The translations under genes were made by a program, and so were the position numbers. 64,000 nt of DNA from Gossypium raimondii (taxonomy: Eukaryota; Streptophyta; Magnoliopsida; Malvales; Malvaceae), in the NCBI RefSeq assembly GCF_025698545.1, contig NC_068571.1:40333733-40397732 (forward strand). The letters run 5' to 3'. This document shows, piece by piece, positions 34,011 through 47,458 of the stretch. Numbering within the stretch: the stretch's first letter is position 1; each line of letters starts with the position of its first letter. The notes under the pieces were generated by a model that saw only the letters and a list, made by a program, of their open reading frames with translations, had not been told where the DNA came from and did not search any database.

Positions 34011-34526
34011 ATTCTATTTTTTTTCCAATTATATCATGGTCTCTACTCTTCGGCTCTACCTTCAATTTTAGTAACTTAGTTTTTAACTCATCATATTTCA
34101 AAATTAAGTGTAATTGATAACCTTGTTAAATAACAATTTGCACTTAAAATTTTAAACCAGACCTCTAAATATTAAAATACAGTGCATTCACTAATGATAA
34201 CATCAATTGGACTTTAATATTTAAATCCAACAAGTAAAGGGACTAATATCTAAGAAACAAAAGCAGAGGAAGTAAATTTCTAATTTTCAAAGAGTTGAGA
34301 GCATGTTAATTTTCCTTTTCAAGATAGACAAGCCCAAGACTGAAACTGAAGTCCGAAATCACTGTCAGCCCAAGTGTCTTTGAATTATCATGAAACTACG
34401 AATACTGCCATTTATCTCTAAACACAGTGGCAAGCAGGCAGGCAGCCTTTAGCCACGGTGGAATCGAGCGAGCTAGGAAGGAAGGAGAAGAAGAAAGCAG
34501 TGGGTGCTTGCTAGTGCTAATGAACT
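34011..34526. other. Upstream region of the plastid protein gene
   Basis: AT-rich in its first part; the last about 120 bp (GGAATCGAGCGAGCTAGGAA, then purine-rich GAAGGAGAAGAAGAAAG) looks like a 5' UTR. No other gene is seen. Confidence 0.4.
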
Positions 34527-35149
34527 ATGGCTTCCATTTCCAGCATGCCCATATCTCTACCTAACCTACCTTCCTTACCTTCCATTTCCAAGTCAACATC
34601 TGTAAACACCCAAAGTTCACCTTTACTCTTCCCTTCTCTCTCCTTATCAACAAAACCCATCCTTTTTCACCCAAATTCCCATCAGAAGAAGAAAGGCAGC
34701 AAACTTTGGATAACGTTGGCTACTCCCGAAGAGGTTCTGCCATCAGATTCCACCCCACTTGACAACTCGCAGCAAATAGTGTCATCTACGGGTGATGAAG
34801 GTGTGGCAACAGTTATACAGGCTCTCCTCTTTGTTGCCTTTGTTGCTCTTTCTATTCTCACCATTGGGGTAATTTTGCTGCTCTTGTTCTTCCCCCCTAA
34901 TTTGACTTATATTTATGATTTTGAACTATGGATTGTTGTCTCTGAAGTGAAGTGCTTTGAATTGGGTTCCAGGTTATATACATAGCAGTGCAGGACTTCT
35001 TGGGGAAGAGAGAGAGAGAGAAGTTCGAAAAAGAAGAGGCTGCCAGAAACAAGTCCGGAAAGAAGAAGAAGAAGAAGAATGTAGGAGCCAGAGCTGGGCC
35101 TAGGGGATTTGGTCAAAAGCTTGATGAAGATGATGTTGATGATATTTAG
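34527..35149 (+). CDS. Small chloroplast membrane protein, two exons
   Basis: Exons 34527-34868 and 34973-35149 join in frame across a 104-bp GT-AG intron, giving 172 residues. The first 60 are Ser/Pro/Leu-rich with few acids, as in a chloroplast transit peptide. One membrane segment follows at about residues 94-121 (TVIQALLFVAFVALSILTIG, then VIYIAV). The C-terminus is highly charged: KREREKFEKEEAARN, a Lys run (KKKKKK), then ARAGPRGFGQKLDED. It resembles a conserved plant protein described as a chloroplast inner-membrane protein; I recall Arabidopsis At1g42960 as a possible match but could not check. The biochemical role is unknown. Convergent with the Pumilio gene. Confidence 0.8.
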
Positions 35150-36271
35150 ACCACAAATTTCCCTTGCTGACTTTACATTCTCATCCTAAACTAATAAAAT
35201 TTTGCTTCTTTTTTCATGGAGACTTTGCTCGGACAAAATTGCGTTGGTGTTCCTATTTTTTTCTCTTTTTGCTTGTCTGCTCTTGCTCTGAGTTTATTCT
35301 ACTAAATGAATTCATATGGAAGAAACCCATCCTTTTGCTTGCAGCTCCTTCAAAATCAAATACATCTTTGCAATGCACCATTCAATTCAGTTGATTCATG
35401 CAATTGTTATTACCTCTTTTGTTAAAGCAACTAAGGTTATATAAACATAAAGTAGGTTGATAGAAAAATGTAAAATTAAGCATACGTTGCAGGGGGAAAA
35501 AGTGTGGCCTCAACTAAAAACATCAACAGATCTTAACATGCCAACAATTTTTGACTTTGTACAGTCCCTTTATAAATTCATATTAAGCTACAACTACCTC
35601 AGCCCTTTAAAATTCTTTTTACACCCTTAAAACTTGTATCAATCATTTTAACTCTTCTGCAGGGGCATCAACATCAGTTGTATGTCTTCAACAGCTCAAA
35701 CCTCGGCTTTGCTCGATACTCGATTCTATGTATAAAACCCTTAAAGCTACACAATGTACAGTTCCGAGTACAATCAACAATTTTATTTCCATATATCTCT
35801 TACCTGTCTAAAACTCAAACTTGAACCATAGCTCTAGATACCATACGAAAAGGAAGATGGGGAAGCTCATATAAGCTTCTGTTAGCTGTACAACTGCAAA
35901 TACATTCTTTCCTACACCGACTAAGCAGGGCGTGGAGACTGCGCGGCAATTCTCCTTTCTGAAAAGGAATTTAAATCACGTGTTAGAAGTGTTAGCTACC
36001 AAATTCAAATTGATAAAAAAAGATGGTTTTTGGTATTATAGTTCTATATCCACTAATATAAGCATGTCATATAACTGCACAGCACAACTCCTATGGATTC
36101 TTATGACCACAACCAATCATTTATGCAGGAAGTCCGGCAGAGTCAAAAGAACTTAAAAGGAAACTTCAGCCAAAGAGATCCAAAACATGCGGTAGCAAAC
36201 AGAGATTGAAAACACTCATTTACACAGTACAAGAACAGACAAGTAAATTTAAAATAATAAATTGATAAAGA
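35150..36271. other. Shared 3' region of the convergent plastid and Pumilio genes
   Basis: About 1.1 kb without coding sequence. It should contain the 3' UTRs of both neighbours. No clear terminator motif was identified. Confidence 0.5.
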
Positions 36272-39200
36272 CTAGGAAGAATTAGTACCCCCAGCAGCAA
36301 CAAGTTTCTCTACACGCGCAACAATATGCTTTCCGTAAGTGTACTTCTTCAATGCATTTAAATGGACCTTAATTCGAGAAAGGATCAGCTCACGTTGCTG
36401 GTCATCACAAGTCTCGAGTACTTTCTGTACCACATAGTTTGCAAACTGATCTTTCATCATTGCCTGGGATGGACTAACAATTGTCAGTAAACAGACTCTG
36501 AATGACATGAAATTTATAGAAACTCTTTTTAGAGAAAATTAACCAAAAAGCTGAATCCTGAGCAACATGCAACAACATTTAAGAACTCCATTGGATCACA
36601 ATCTTGTATCATAACATCCAGATACATTAGTGCGACGCAAATTTTACAATCACCGTAAACTTTTAGCAGCATTCCTGTCAAAAGTTTGAGTTCCCATAAA
36701 CTTTAGCAGCATTTCTGACCGTGAATGGAAGTTGATCATCCAAGCAAGAGACACTCATAGTACAAAATGATTCTCACCAACAAGGAAGATCACCATAATC
36801 AGCCAAACCAGGTACAACCGAAGGCAGCCATAGTTCATGGCTTTTCTTCAATGATTTAAAAAACCAGGCAATGTTATCTTGACAATTGTTTCCAAACACA
36901 ACTCAATTTGAGTTATTTTATTTGAAGTCTAAGAAAAACATCAGCACAAAACATGAACAAACCTGTAGAGGTTCATTCTCATCAGTAGAACCAAGCATTT
37001 CATTCACCAATAACAGTCGTTCAGCAGGACCACCAAAAGTTAAGCACTTCTCAACCACATTAGAGGCAAACTTCTGCTGACTCATGTGGACAATCTTTCC
37101 AGCTAACTCCTTTATTATAATTGAACGCTCATGAGGCTTTCCATGCTCTAGCACATGCTGTTAAGTGAATCAAAGGGGTCAGTTCTTGAATCAATCAAGC
37201 AGAATACAATCGAGATGCCTAATCATAAAACTGAACACCTTTCAAAGACAGAAAATTTTGGACAGCATGTTATGTATGGGGAAAAAGAGTGAAGACCCTC
37301 AAGTAGATTTGGTTAATTATTTTGGTCCCAATACACCCTATAACATAGGAACTATAAGCTGCCAGAAAAGAATGACAAACCTGGACAACATAATTGCCAT
37401 ACTGGTCTTGTGCCAACATGCTAACAGATCCTAAAATCTCATCCATAACCTTATTCTGTGTTTTTGGGTTCTTGCAGTGCTCCAGTATCCTCTGCAGTGT
37501 CGAAAGAATTTTAATATAGGACACACATTGGTCGTTGTTAACATAGAACAATTGCAAAGGTCAAAAGACCAGCAGCAAAAAAAATTAAATGAGGAGAGTT
37601 CCAAACCTGTATCACTCGGCACCCATATGGATGAGTGGAAAGGGTCACAACTTGATCAAAAAACGTTGTAACTATAAATTGAATGTGCTCCTCAGGAACA
37701 CATTCGATACACTTCTGAATGACATGGTTGCCATTCTGATCACGTACACAACGCATAACACTACCATCAAGCTCTTGAACCATTTTAATCTTCTGATCCG
37801 TATCAACAACTTCTATAGCCTTGAGTGTTAAAGAAAGCATAAATTATTATCAGAATGCAGGGCAGAATTCATCAGGTAACCATTGAGATTAGGATCAAAA
37901 AGCATAAGTGCTTTTACGAAATCTATATAGAAAGCAAGATAAGGCGATGAAAAATTAAGTGAATGAAGCATATATAGCACATATTTACAAAATAAACATA
38001 AACAAGGACACTCATTCACTTAATGAAATCAATATAGAAAGCAAGATAAGGAGATGAAAAATAAAGCTCTATTAACACGATTGAAGCATATATAGCACAT
38101 ATTCAGTATTTAGAACATAAACATAAACAAGGACTTATATGAAATGAAATGTCAAACTCAACCACAGTAGTGACACCTTTTCACTAAATCAATATTTTTG
38201 CTGATCTCGATTTAGAACGTAGCTCATAACTGTCAAGAAACTGTAAAATTATTATGAGAAAGAGTTTTATAAGTGAAAAGAATCAACAAGAGAAGTTCTT
38301 CAATATAAAACTCCGATTATAAGCACAAAAGAGACACACAGACACAAGAAATAAACTCTAGAAGAAAATAAACCATTTACTGATACCTTCTGGATCACCC
38401 GACAACCATACATTTGAAGACTTAGTGTTAAAACATGGCCAAAAAGCTTGTCAGCAAGTTCTCTTCTCTGAGCTGGAAGTCCATGTTCAAAAAACTGTAG
38501 GCAGATGAAGATTTTATATGGTAAATAAAATAAACCATAGACTTATACAATGAAGCAGGCATGCAACAAATTATAAGGCATTTACCTTTTGAATGACATA
38601 ATTACCAAAGACATCAGTCATCAAAGCAAGAGCTTGAGGCATGATCTCCTCATAAACCATATTTTTCTCTTCCGTGGTAGCGGTTTCAAGCTTTTGCTGA
38701 ATAAATCGGCTGCCATACTGATCCGCGCTGCGAGCAAAAAAGCATAAAAATGTCAGGGTGACAGAATTACAACATAAAAAATTATTTAAGATTTAAGATA
38801 GGAGCATACCTGAACTCAACAACATGACCAGCAATTTCCAAAAGTTCAAAACACTTTGTTTTATTGCTTTTAAACTCTTCAAGTAGGGAGGAGGCAAAGC
38901 TTTCATCCATGTTACATCCTGCATCGAAATGCCAGGGTCCCATGACACCCCCAGCTAGATTCCTCATCCCGGAAGGAAAACACATATTCAGGTCACTGTG
39001 TCTCATAGGACTACCAGGTCCAACTGGAGAATTGGGAATAACAGGATTTGCTAAGGGGCTTCCCGGATACGACATGCCAGCTCCAAAAGTGGGGCTTCCA
39101 TAAAAACCATGAATATTAGAACTACCAGATTTAGCACCTAAGGGAACACCATAAGGAGATTTCTGAGGTGATAGCAGAGTTCCAAGATAAGCTTTTTGAA

Positions 39201-41817
39201 GCTCAAGCAAGTTCATGTATGAATTACCCAGGAAGTTCCTATCCATGGAGGGATCATTAAGAGCTGAAAGCTGTGCTGCAGTGTAATCAGAAGTCCTCAG
39301 ATACTGAAGATACATAGGATCAATCAAAGACGCCTGCAGAGCATTCCCTGCTATTTGGCTTCCAACTCTACCAAAAGTATGCAACTCGGAAGCAGCATTT
39401 GAATTGCTTTGTCCAGATCCCAAACCTCTTCCAAGCACTCTGGAGTCCATTCCAGGGACAGCAATAGCTGACGAAGCAGCAACACTTTCAAACAGTGGTG
39501 GCAGATTACCAGTTCCAGGTTGGCTAGCCATCACAGAAGCTAAAGCAGGATTTAGAGAGTAACCACTTAACACATTATGCTGATACCGAGCAGGTAAACT
39601 GCCTCCACCATTGAGTGTGGAAGTAGGTGGTCCTTTCAAGTAAGAATTGTTAGAGGGAAGGGCAGATTTCTGGAGCTGAGCTTGCCTTTCAGATAGCAAG
39701 GATGGGTTTTTGAGGTCTGACCTGACCCCATTACCGTTAGCTGAAGGCATATGTAAATGGCCAGATTCAGATTTCTTCAAGTACGCCTGCTGTTTGATAT
39801 GACTCTGACCATCTTGAAGGCCAAATAAATAATTCTGATGGTTTTCAACATCTTGTTCAATCTGTGACGGTAATTGGTTATCTTCATCGATCACTCCATT
39901 AGATGACAGATTCATGCCAGACATAGCAGCTACCAGATCTCCAGACTCATTGAGACCAGATGTGATACCACCAAATGTGGTTGGACTATTTATGCTTCTT
40001 TTGTCCAAGTTACCAACTCTGCCTCCTCCAATAGGTGTAAGACAAGGACTAGGAGCCCTAGCAACAAGTTGTGGATCAGGAGTAGTACTCCTAGACAAGG
40101 AAGCCCCTACAGCATCAGCATAAGTGTATGAAGTAGGTGGCCCAATGTTATGGACTGCAGATGATCCTTGAAGATTCACACTTGACCGTAAAGTATCTGA
40201 AGATGTCAGTTCAGCAGAACCTCCATTCTCAAGGTTCTCATCAAAAGCATTACAGCTGGCAGGACGAGATGGTATCCTTGCGACTGGAGCAGTGTGTCCC
40301 AAATCATCCTGGAAAAATACTAAATATCAAATCACTGAAACAAAAAAAGGCCTAGTCCCAGAAGTTTTTGATATATGAACAAGAACAACTCTGTGTGATA
40401 GTTACAAAGGATTGAGGAAAGAAGAAAAGTTAATAATTTAAATAAGAAAGATTTTGAATCTCATTTTGAAACTTACCATATGCTGTAAACAAGCTAGCTG
40501 TAAATAGAAAACAAATTGATCACAAATTTGCCTACTAGTTTCTTACTATTACTACCTCGGAAATCAAAAGAATAGCAAATAATTGTTTCAATCATATATA
40601 GGGTCATGTTGCGAGTACATACAAAGTACAGATCTCGAGACAACTCAAAGATGAATGCTAACCATAGAATCCAAAAGAATGGACCCAAGATACTATAAGA
40701 GTAACGACATTGACTACAAAAAGCTCAAATAACTGAAATTTAGACATTCTTAAAGGAGGCATGCTAATGGGGAAAGAAATGCTGCACAAACACAACAGTT
40801 ATCAACTATAAACATGATAATTTTCAAAACAGCACTTAAATTAGGGAAGTGAAAGTAAGGCTACAAATTCGTCTGACTTAAGAGATACACAGCAAACATC
40901 GAGATAGTTTACTGATAACTGAGTTCCCTTATACGTATATCATTATTGTACGTGAAGGATGAGCTAGAACCTGTACTTATAACTCCAAAGCACAGGTACA
41001 CGTCAAAACATAAAAATGAAGTGAAAAAAGGTCACCATAAATAATCCATAAAGCAAGAACCCTAGGACAAGCAACTTGTTATCAGCAACAAAAGGCAGAG
41101 ACCATACAAAAATAATAAACCTCAGAACGAATGGAGTTTATGTATAAATATTAAACAACTGGTAATCACCTGAAAAATTTCAGCAAGGCTTTTCTGTTTG
41201 CTTCCAAGTCCGATACCAGATATACCAATCAGTCCATTGCCACCCCACTCCGCTGAGCTACGACCCTTCTCTGCCTCTACTTCAATCTCTTGTTTCCTTG
41301 AATCAAACCCTGGTGGCGTCGAAAACATCGACCTACTACTACCATTATCAACCCTATTAATTTTTCTCCTATCTCCAACCCCACCTATGACTGAATTCCC
41401 TCCTTTCAACCTCTGTGCATACTTCCAATCCTCCTTGGAAAGCAAAGGGGGTGGAAGCCTCGGGTTGAGATTCACATTTGAGTAATAGTATGAATGATAT
41501 GATGGATCAGACCTAAGCTCTTCCTCCGACGCAAACCCATTTCCATTTTTTATCCCATGAAAAGCTGAAAAGGGGGTAGCCCCACTACCACCAGAAGCAG
41601 CAGCTCCTCCCCCAAACAACCCGCCAACTGCACTCAGTGAGCCGTCCACGGTAGGAGGCGCAGAGCCACTTCTGTACAAGTTTAGCTCACGTTCGAGATC
41701 ATCAGCGTCTTGCCTGCAACGCTGTTCACGGAGCAAAAGGTCTATCTCCTCCAAATCATCCCCAAATGATCCTTCACTATTTTGTATCATCGGTCTCCTG
41801 CCCAGTTCAGATAACAT
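36272..41817 (-). CDS. APUM1/2: Pumilio-family RNA-binding protein (APUM group I)
   Basis: Eight exons with clean GT-AG borders: 41170-41817, 38810-40308, 38586-38727, 38387-38494, 37607-37819, 37381-37491, 36963-37157 and 36272-36463. Together they are 3108 nt, 1035 residues. The start [10 protein letters not shown] matches the APUM1/2 N-terminus; 22 open codons upstream do not. The long N-terminal part carries the NABP-type blocks [20 protein letters not shown] and EDWKYAQRL. The Puf domain covers about residues 690-1030 with eight repeats, one or two per small exon. The triads read SR-Q, NY-Q, CR-Q, NH-Q, CR-Q, NY-Q, SN-E, NY-Q. Cytoplasmic Pumilios bind 3' UTR sites and repress or destabilise mRNA. 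All repeats look intact. Which of APUM1-3 is orthologous is not resolved. Confidence 0.93.
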
Positions 41818-42480
41818 CCTTAAACACAATAACTGATAATTACATCTACCAGAACTCCCGAAATGATCACTACCCAAAGCCAATAACCAGACTCCAAACC
41901 CAAAATTTCCAAAACTTTTCTAGACTACTACACCTAAACCCATATTTACAAACTTCAAAGATGCTAACTTTAAGCTACCTAAAGGGTCTCAAAGATCAAA
42001 ACTTTAATCACCCATCTCCTTAAGATTATCGAAACGAAGATAAAAAAAAATTAAAAAGTAGCCCAATTTAAAAATCCTTCAAGTTTGATATCAGCAACAG
42101 CAAAAAGAAAAATTAAGAGCTAAAGATACAGGGCAATAGCTAGAAAAAGGAGAAAGGTCGAAGAGAGTTAAAAAAATAAGCTTATATATATAAAAGGAAA
42201 AAAGAGTTTAACGGCTGAGATAAAATCCGGCGGCGATTGGTTCTTACAAGAACCCTTTTTAGGGTTTTGTTGCCATTAAAGGATATGCCGGGATGGGAAA
42301 TTTTCTTTTTTTTTTTCTTTTGGTTATTAAACTTCATTGGGGGAAATTATAGCCTATTAAGGGCCAGTAATTAAGTGATAACCAAAACCGATTGATGAAG
42401 AAAAAAGAGAAGATAATGATGTTTGTTTACCTGAAAGGAAAGTGAAAACCTAGAACTGACACATCAGCCCGTTAGATCGA
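41818..42480 (-). promoter_or_regulatory. Pumilio 5' UTR with candidate intron, and promoter
   Basis: On the minus strand CTTTCAG/GTAAAC at about 42430 looks like a 5' splice donor, and TGTGTTTAAG just before the ATG could be the acceptor, giving a 5' UTR intron of about 600 bp. A leader intron is common in plant Pumilio genes. Not confirmed. Confidence 0.4.
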
Positions 42481-44242
42481 TGCTTCTTTAAGTCTCCTTA
42501 AGACATTGTCTGAGTAAAAACAAAGAAGTACTGTACAGGTAAATCTACCCAAATAACTGAACTACCCCTTTTGGTTACTTCCAATTTTTTTCACTTTGGA
42601 ATATGCTTTCAACCAAAAACAAAAATTCACATTGGATTTTATGTTTTTTATTTGTCAAGTTATAAATATTACCTTAAACTCTTTGTACTTTTCATACATT
42701 TGAAATTTAGCTCTCTTTTATTTCAAGAAATTAAATCCTTTACTTTTCGGATTTAAAAATACAAGTTCAATTGTTAATACTATTATTTTTTTTGGGTAAA
42801 CTATCATGTTAGTCAGCCAACTTTTAGGATGCTTTCATTTTAATCACCCAAAAAAATCCTCACATTTCCGTCACTGTTGTTAAATAAAATTTTCATTTTA
42901 ATCACCCGAGCGTTAAAATCTTTTCTTACCTAATAAGATTTTTAAAATAATAAATTAATGAACATGTTAATGTCATGAATTTAAGTACTTGTAATGAATA
43001 AATGTGTGAATAATTTAATAAAGTAGTAAATGATTGTGGTTATTGTTGATGTGATTAAATATGTACAGAAAATGACTAAATTGTAAAATACTGAAAAGTT
43101 ATGTGTGACCATGAAATTATGAAACTTAATTGTGCTTGTGATGAATATTGATCTTATAATAATGTTAAAACCCTTGTAGACAAGTTTTGAATTTGTGGGA
43201 TATAGATGGCATGCCATTAGGAATTTCTTAGTGTGCTTGTGAATTTAGCACTTCGGTGCTCGTGTTCTAAAACTATTAGTGTCATAATAATCTAGCACTT
43301 ACGTGCTCGTGTACTTTGTGACTACAATCCATATATCTTTCTTGTTCACTCGAGTCTACAAGGGGCAACGTATGTGGTATATAAAAAATAAGTGAATGAT
43401 GAAAGTATGGTAAGTAAAAGTGTGTTAATTAACCTCGTTGTTACTATGAACTTTATCTTTGGTTTAATTATTATAAATATGTTAATAATATTTATTTATT
43501 CATAGAATTAGCTAACTGAATTCAAATGTAATATATGAATTCTTGAGTACTTACTAAGTCTTCTCGAGCTTAATGCGTAGGCAAAGATCGTTTTGAATAC
43601 ATCTTTTGAAGTGATTGTCCCCATACTCATCTCATCATCAATCAAAGATTGAAATGTATGGAACTTAGATTTGGTAATAGAGTGGCATGTACACAGGATT
43701 GGAACCATATGAGTTTTTGTTGTAAAACAACTAAGTGGTTCCAAAACTATGTCATGCATGCCTAATATCATTTTGTACGTTGGGATAATCTTCCTTAGAT
43801 GAATATACTAATATGTGATATGAAGTTTTTGAATGATAATTTGACATATTTTGAGTCTTAAAAATGTTTAAAAGTGTTATGGAATGATTGATGATAGTTT
43901 AGACTTGGTTTTAGATGTTTCAGACATGTTTTGGGTAATTTATCCTCAGTGTCGCGACATTGGAGATGAAAATAGAGTAATATGCTCTTGGTGTTGCAAC
44001 ACCCATTTCCCAATGTCGCAACATTGACTTTGTTTACCTTGTTTTGACCCGAATAAGCCTTGAATGGTCTTCATTTGTAACCAAACTTTTAAAAAAGTCT
44101 AAATGAGTTAAATAACTACAAAAGAGTCTATTTAGGTTAAATCAAAGTTTTGAAATTGATTTTTGAGTTAAGTAGCCTTAGTGCCCAAATGTAACATTCT
44201 TTGCTTGTAATGTATCAGTTCATTTCAGTTGAGGGGTGTTAC
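42481..44242 (+). mobile_element. Degenerate LTR material ending GGGGTGTTACA
   Basis: AT-rich DNA. From about 42960 on it has LTR-like phrases (TAGCACTTCGGTGCTCGTG repeated near 43245 and 43290) and ends GAGGGGTGTTACA at 44242, the 3' terminus of the Gypsy LTRs in this window. The 5' end and target duplication were not found. A partial MITE-like piece (TTTTAATCACCC twice) lies at about 42790-42915. Confidence 0.5.
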
Positions 44243-44620
44243 ACCTTTAGTACCTATTAAGTTGACCCTTGATCTAGGTGGTGATTCGTTTTATGTCGAT
44301 TGTAACCGAGACTATGTCCCATCTTCATGCAAGCTCGTCCGTTATAACTCGTCTCCATGCCACTTGGCTTATGAGTTGCATTGTAGAGATTGTGAAGCCC
44401 CCCTCCCCCAAGCTAGAAAATGTTGGTGGAAGCAAAGTTTCTAAGTTGCCAAACTCTGTTGGTATTACTAGTAACAATGGAAACAAGTAGAACAATTGAC
44501 TCAAGAGAAGTGGGTAGGAAAAACTCTGTTGGTATTACTAGGAGGATAATTGCATTTAACGCGCTTAAACTTACATCATCTTGTATTGGCAATAATGTTG
44601 GTGTGCTTTATTAACTATTA
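44243..44620 (+). pseudogene. Xyloglucanase-inhibitor/basic 7S globulin-like fragment
   Basis: Reads PLVPIKLTLDLGGDSFYVDC, then NRDYVPSSCKLVRYNSSPCHLA and a Cys-rich run CRDCEAPLPQARKC. This resembles the N-terminal part of EDGP/basic 7S globulin aspartic-protease-like inhibitors, which usually read TLDLGG..LWVDC.....SSS..P..C.SA.CSLA. The frame then breaks, with stops, and the downstream body is absent. It begins directly after an LTR terminus, so the LTR probably cut it. Family call by motif memory. Confidence 0.55.
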
Positions 44621-47450
44621 AGTGGCACGTGATTGAAACATACTTTTAACTACATTTTCAATCAAATCATATTCTTTTTGTGTGAGACCCCAAATTAAAA
44701 ATGTATTTACTAATCCCATTTAATTGTAATCATATCTATTCATATTCTTTGAGTTATTTGAAAACCAAAAATCTTATATTATTTAAATGTTGCTATGAGG
44801 TAATGTAGGACTGGTTTGAATTTAAACATAACAAAACATTTAGATTTGGGATCATGAAAGTTAAATCCTAAAATGGAAAAATTGGGTATGAAAAGCTTAA
44901 GGCTTAAGTTTGTTTGAGAAATAACCCAAAAGTGAAAAAAAGAAAACCTATTTAGAGAGGAAAAGAGAAATATCACGTGCACATCCATCATCTCTTGCTT
45001 TTAATGCCAATGGCTAAGCACGTGATGCGTAAAGCTTATTTTAGATTATCTCTTCCGTTTATCTGACAAAAAGTACAACACCTTACCTATAAATATTCCA
45101 CCACATGTAAGGTGCTGATCTTAGTATCTACTTTTTATGCCCGTCTTGGGAAACCCTACTAAATTCCAAGTTTAGTCACTCCTATTTTCTTAAATTTATG
45201 TTTTGGTCATTCAGTTTTCCTTTTTTACACCTCTCTCTTTGGCATATGAAATGACTATGTAGTCGATTTGGGTCAAATGTTCCTATTTTTTTAATTTTCT
45301 CCACTGTTACTTTCATTTCTTCCTATTCCCAACATGAAGATTCAAATTACATGCAAAATCAACAACAACAAGGTATGATTTCTTTGTTTGTTTACCAGCC
45401 AAGCCATCTATGAGTTGCAGCCACCAAAGTTGCTACTTTTTTGCACGGGGTTTTATTTCTTTGATTTCCATATTTTAACATCTTGCACTGACCTTTTGCT
45501 CTAAATTCATTGCTCCATCGGCTCACTTGGTTTAGATTTGTAAATTGAGATAAGACTGCGACGACCATTCCTGGACAAGCACTTTGTTGTTACTTTAAAT
45601 TTCTCCTACTCTTAGGGAGAGTTAAATTGGAATCAAAGCTGTCCTGCTTTCTTTTTTGGTATCAAAGCATGCTGCTGTTTATCGTCTTCCCACTGCTAAA
45701 TGGTTCTGGAGAAAAAGAAAGGGAGAAGAAGAAGAGAAGGATAATAAAGAAATGAACGCTGCTAAAAAAATAATACAAGAACTATATCTACAGTTTGACT
45801 TAAATTAATAATATTAACATGCCACACCGTAAACAGCATTAACAAATTGATAATATTAGTTATCATATGCTAATTTTAAAATTTCAGTCATCAAAGATTA
45901 ATAATCTTTAAGTAAACTTAAGTAATTAAATTTGTTGTTAACCCTTCTTTATAGGCATAATTCAATACTGATTTCCCATCTACGTGACAATTCATTTGTA
46001 TGCCACGTCAGCAAATTTAATAAATGTTAATTTTTCATCTATTTTAAGATGATTTGACAAAAAAAGAATTTAAAGACTAAAAGAGGCATAATTTTAAATA
46101 AGGGCTAAAGTGACCTTTTTTTAAGTTGGAGCGCAAAAAATATTATGCCTATTAAATATATTTGTTTTTTTTAAATTTCATGTTAATGAATTTTTCTAGG
46201 ATAATGAAGAGTGAACAAACCATCAATTCAATCATTTTTTCAACTTAATCAACTTATAGTATAAAATAATCAAAGCGATCAACTTAATCGAACCAACTTA
46301 ACATTGGATAGTTCGATCAATTAAATTAATTAACTAAATTATTTAAAATATATTATAAAATATATATTTAAAATAATATATTATAAATATATTTAACTAA
46401 CTTAATTATATTTAAAATAATTAAAAATATTAAATATTAAGTCAACTAAGTTAACCGATTCGGTAATGAAATTCAATAGTTGATAGTCGATCGACATAAC
46501 TAAATAACTCGACCCTACAATTAATTTAACTATCAGAACCGCCTAAACCAGAATCGACTTATGCTATTTCCTAAGGATAATGACATCAATAGCTCTTTAA
46601 TTCTAGCAAATCTTTTAATATGCTTCGTATATTAAAGTCGTATTGATTTTTAATTCTTTTCTTAAGGTTGTTGAAATTGGATTGAGTCAATTGATTGGAT
46701 CAGGAATCAGTTGGTACATGAGTTTGAAGTAAGATAAAAGATTAGTTAACTCGTGAATCAGTTGAATCAAACTAAAGAATTGGGTGAACCACGTTTTATA
46801 CTTTTTAATATTTTTTAAAAAAATTATGAATTTTTTAATTACTTAATTTGCGTTGAACATTGATGGATTCCACTGTTACTCCAATTCTAAAGTAATCTTT
46901 TATTCTTTTTAAACGATTTGATAATAGATCAATTATGATATTACATGTGAGAATATATTTATGTTATTTTACACATCGCCAGTCATAAATGTAGCATTTA
47001 AAGTCCCAAAAATCAATTATGGAACCAAAATGTAAAAAATAGAAAAAAACGCATAATCCATAAAAATCATCCCCATTGAAAAGGAACCTTAGGTTTAACT
47101 TCTGGATTTTTCTTCCCCTTGCAGATTCAATTGGTTAGTATCTTCTTCCTTTCTTGTTTTTAGTATTCTAAATTTGATTCACACGTAGCTCATGTAATGT
47201 CACTGCATGTGGTTGAGCTTTGGAAATGGCTAAAAAAATATATGGTTAATCATGTTGAGTAAAAATGCCATGTTTTTCAAGTTAAACACTTAAGCAAGAA
47301 AAATAAAATGCTTTTGTTTATGCAGTGTGAAAGCATCAATTCATGTATCAAATAGTTTTAAGAATCCAAGAAAATTTTATTGTTTTTAAAAACACTAAGC
47401 AAGCTGGATGAGCTGCACAACTGTAAGGTCCTAAGGGGTGATACTTCAAA
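44621..47450. other. Intergenic, repeat-derived, no gene recognised
   Basis: AT-rich. Candidate MITE ends: TTTAGTCACTCC at about 45174 and AGGGCTAAAGTGACC at about 46107 may be an inverted pair. The segment 46250-46570 has repeated TTAATCGAACCAACTTAA-like phrases. A CTTCCCCTTGCAG acceptor-like site near 47115 has no exon I can name. Confidence 0.35.
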
Positions 47451-47458
47451 AGAGGTCT

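Noticed and set aside
38864..40355. Plus-strand frames opposite the large Pumilio exon.
   Set aside because: They are antisense shadows of a coding exon with clear splice sites.
47090..47250. An exon after a CTTCCCCTTGCAG acceptor-like site.
   Set aside because: No open frame or recognisable protein follows.
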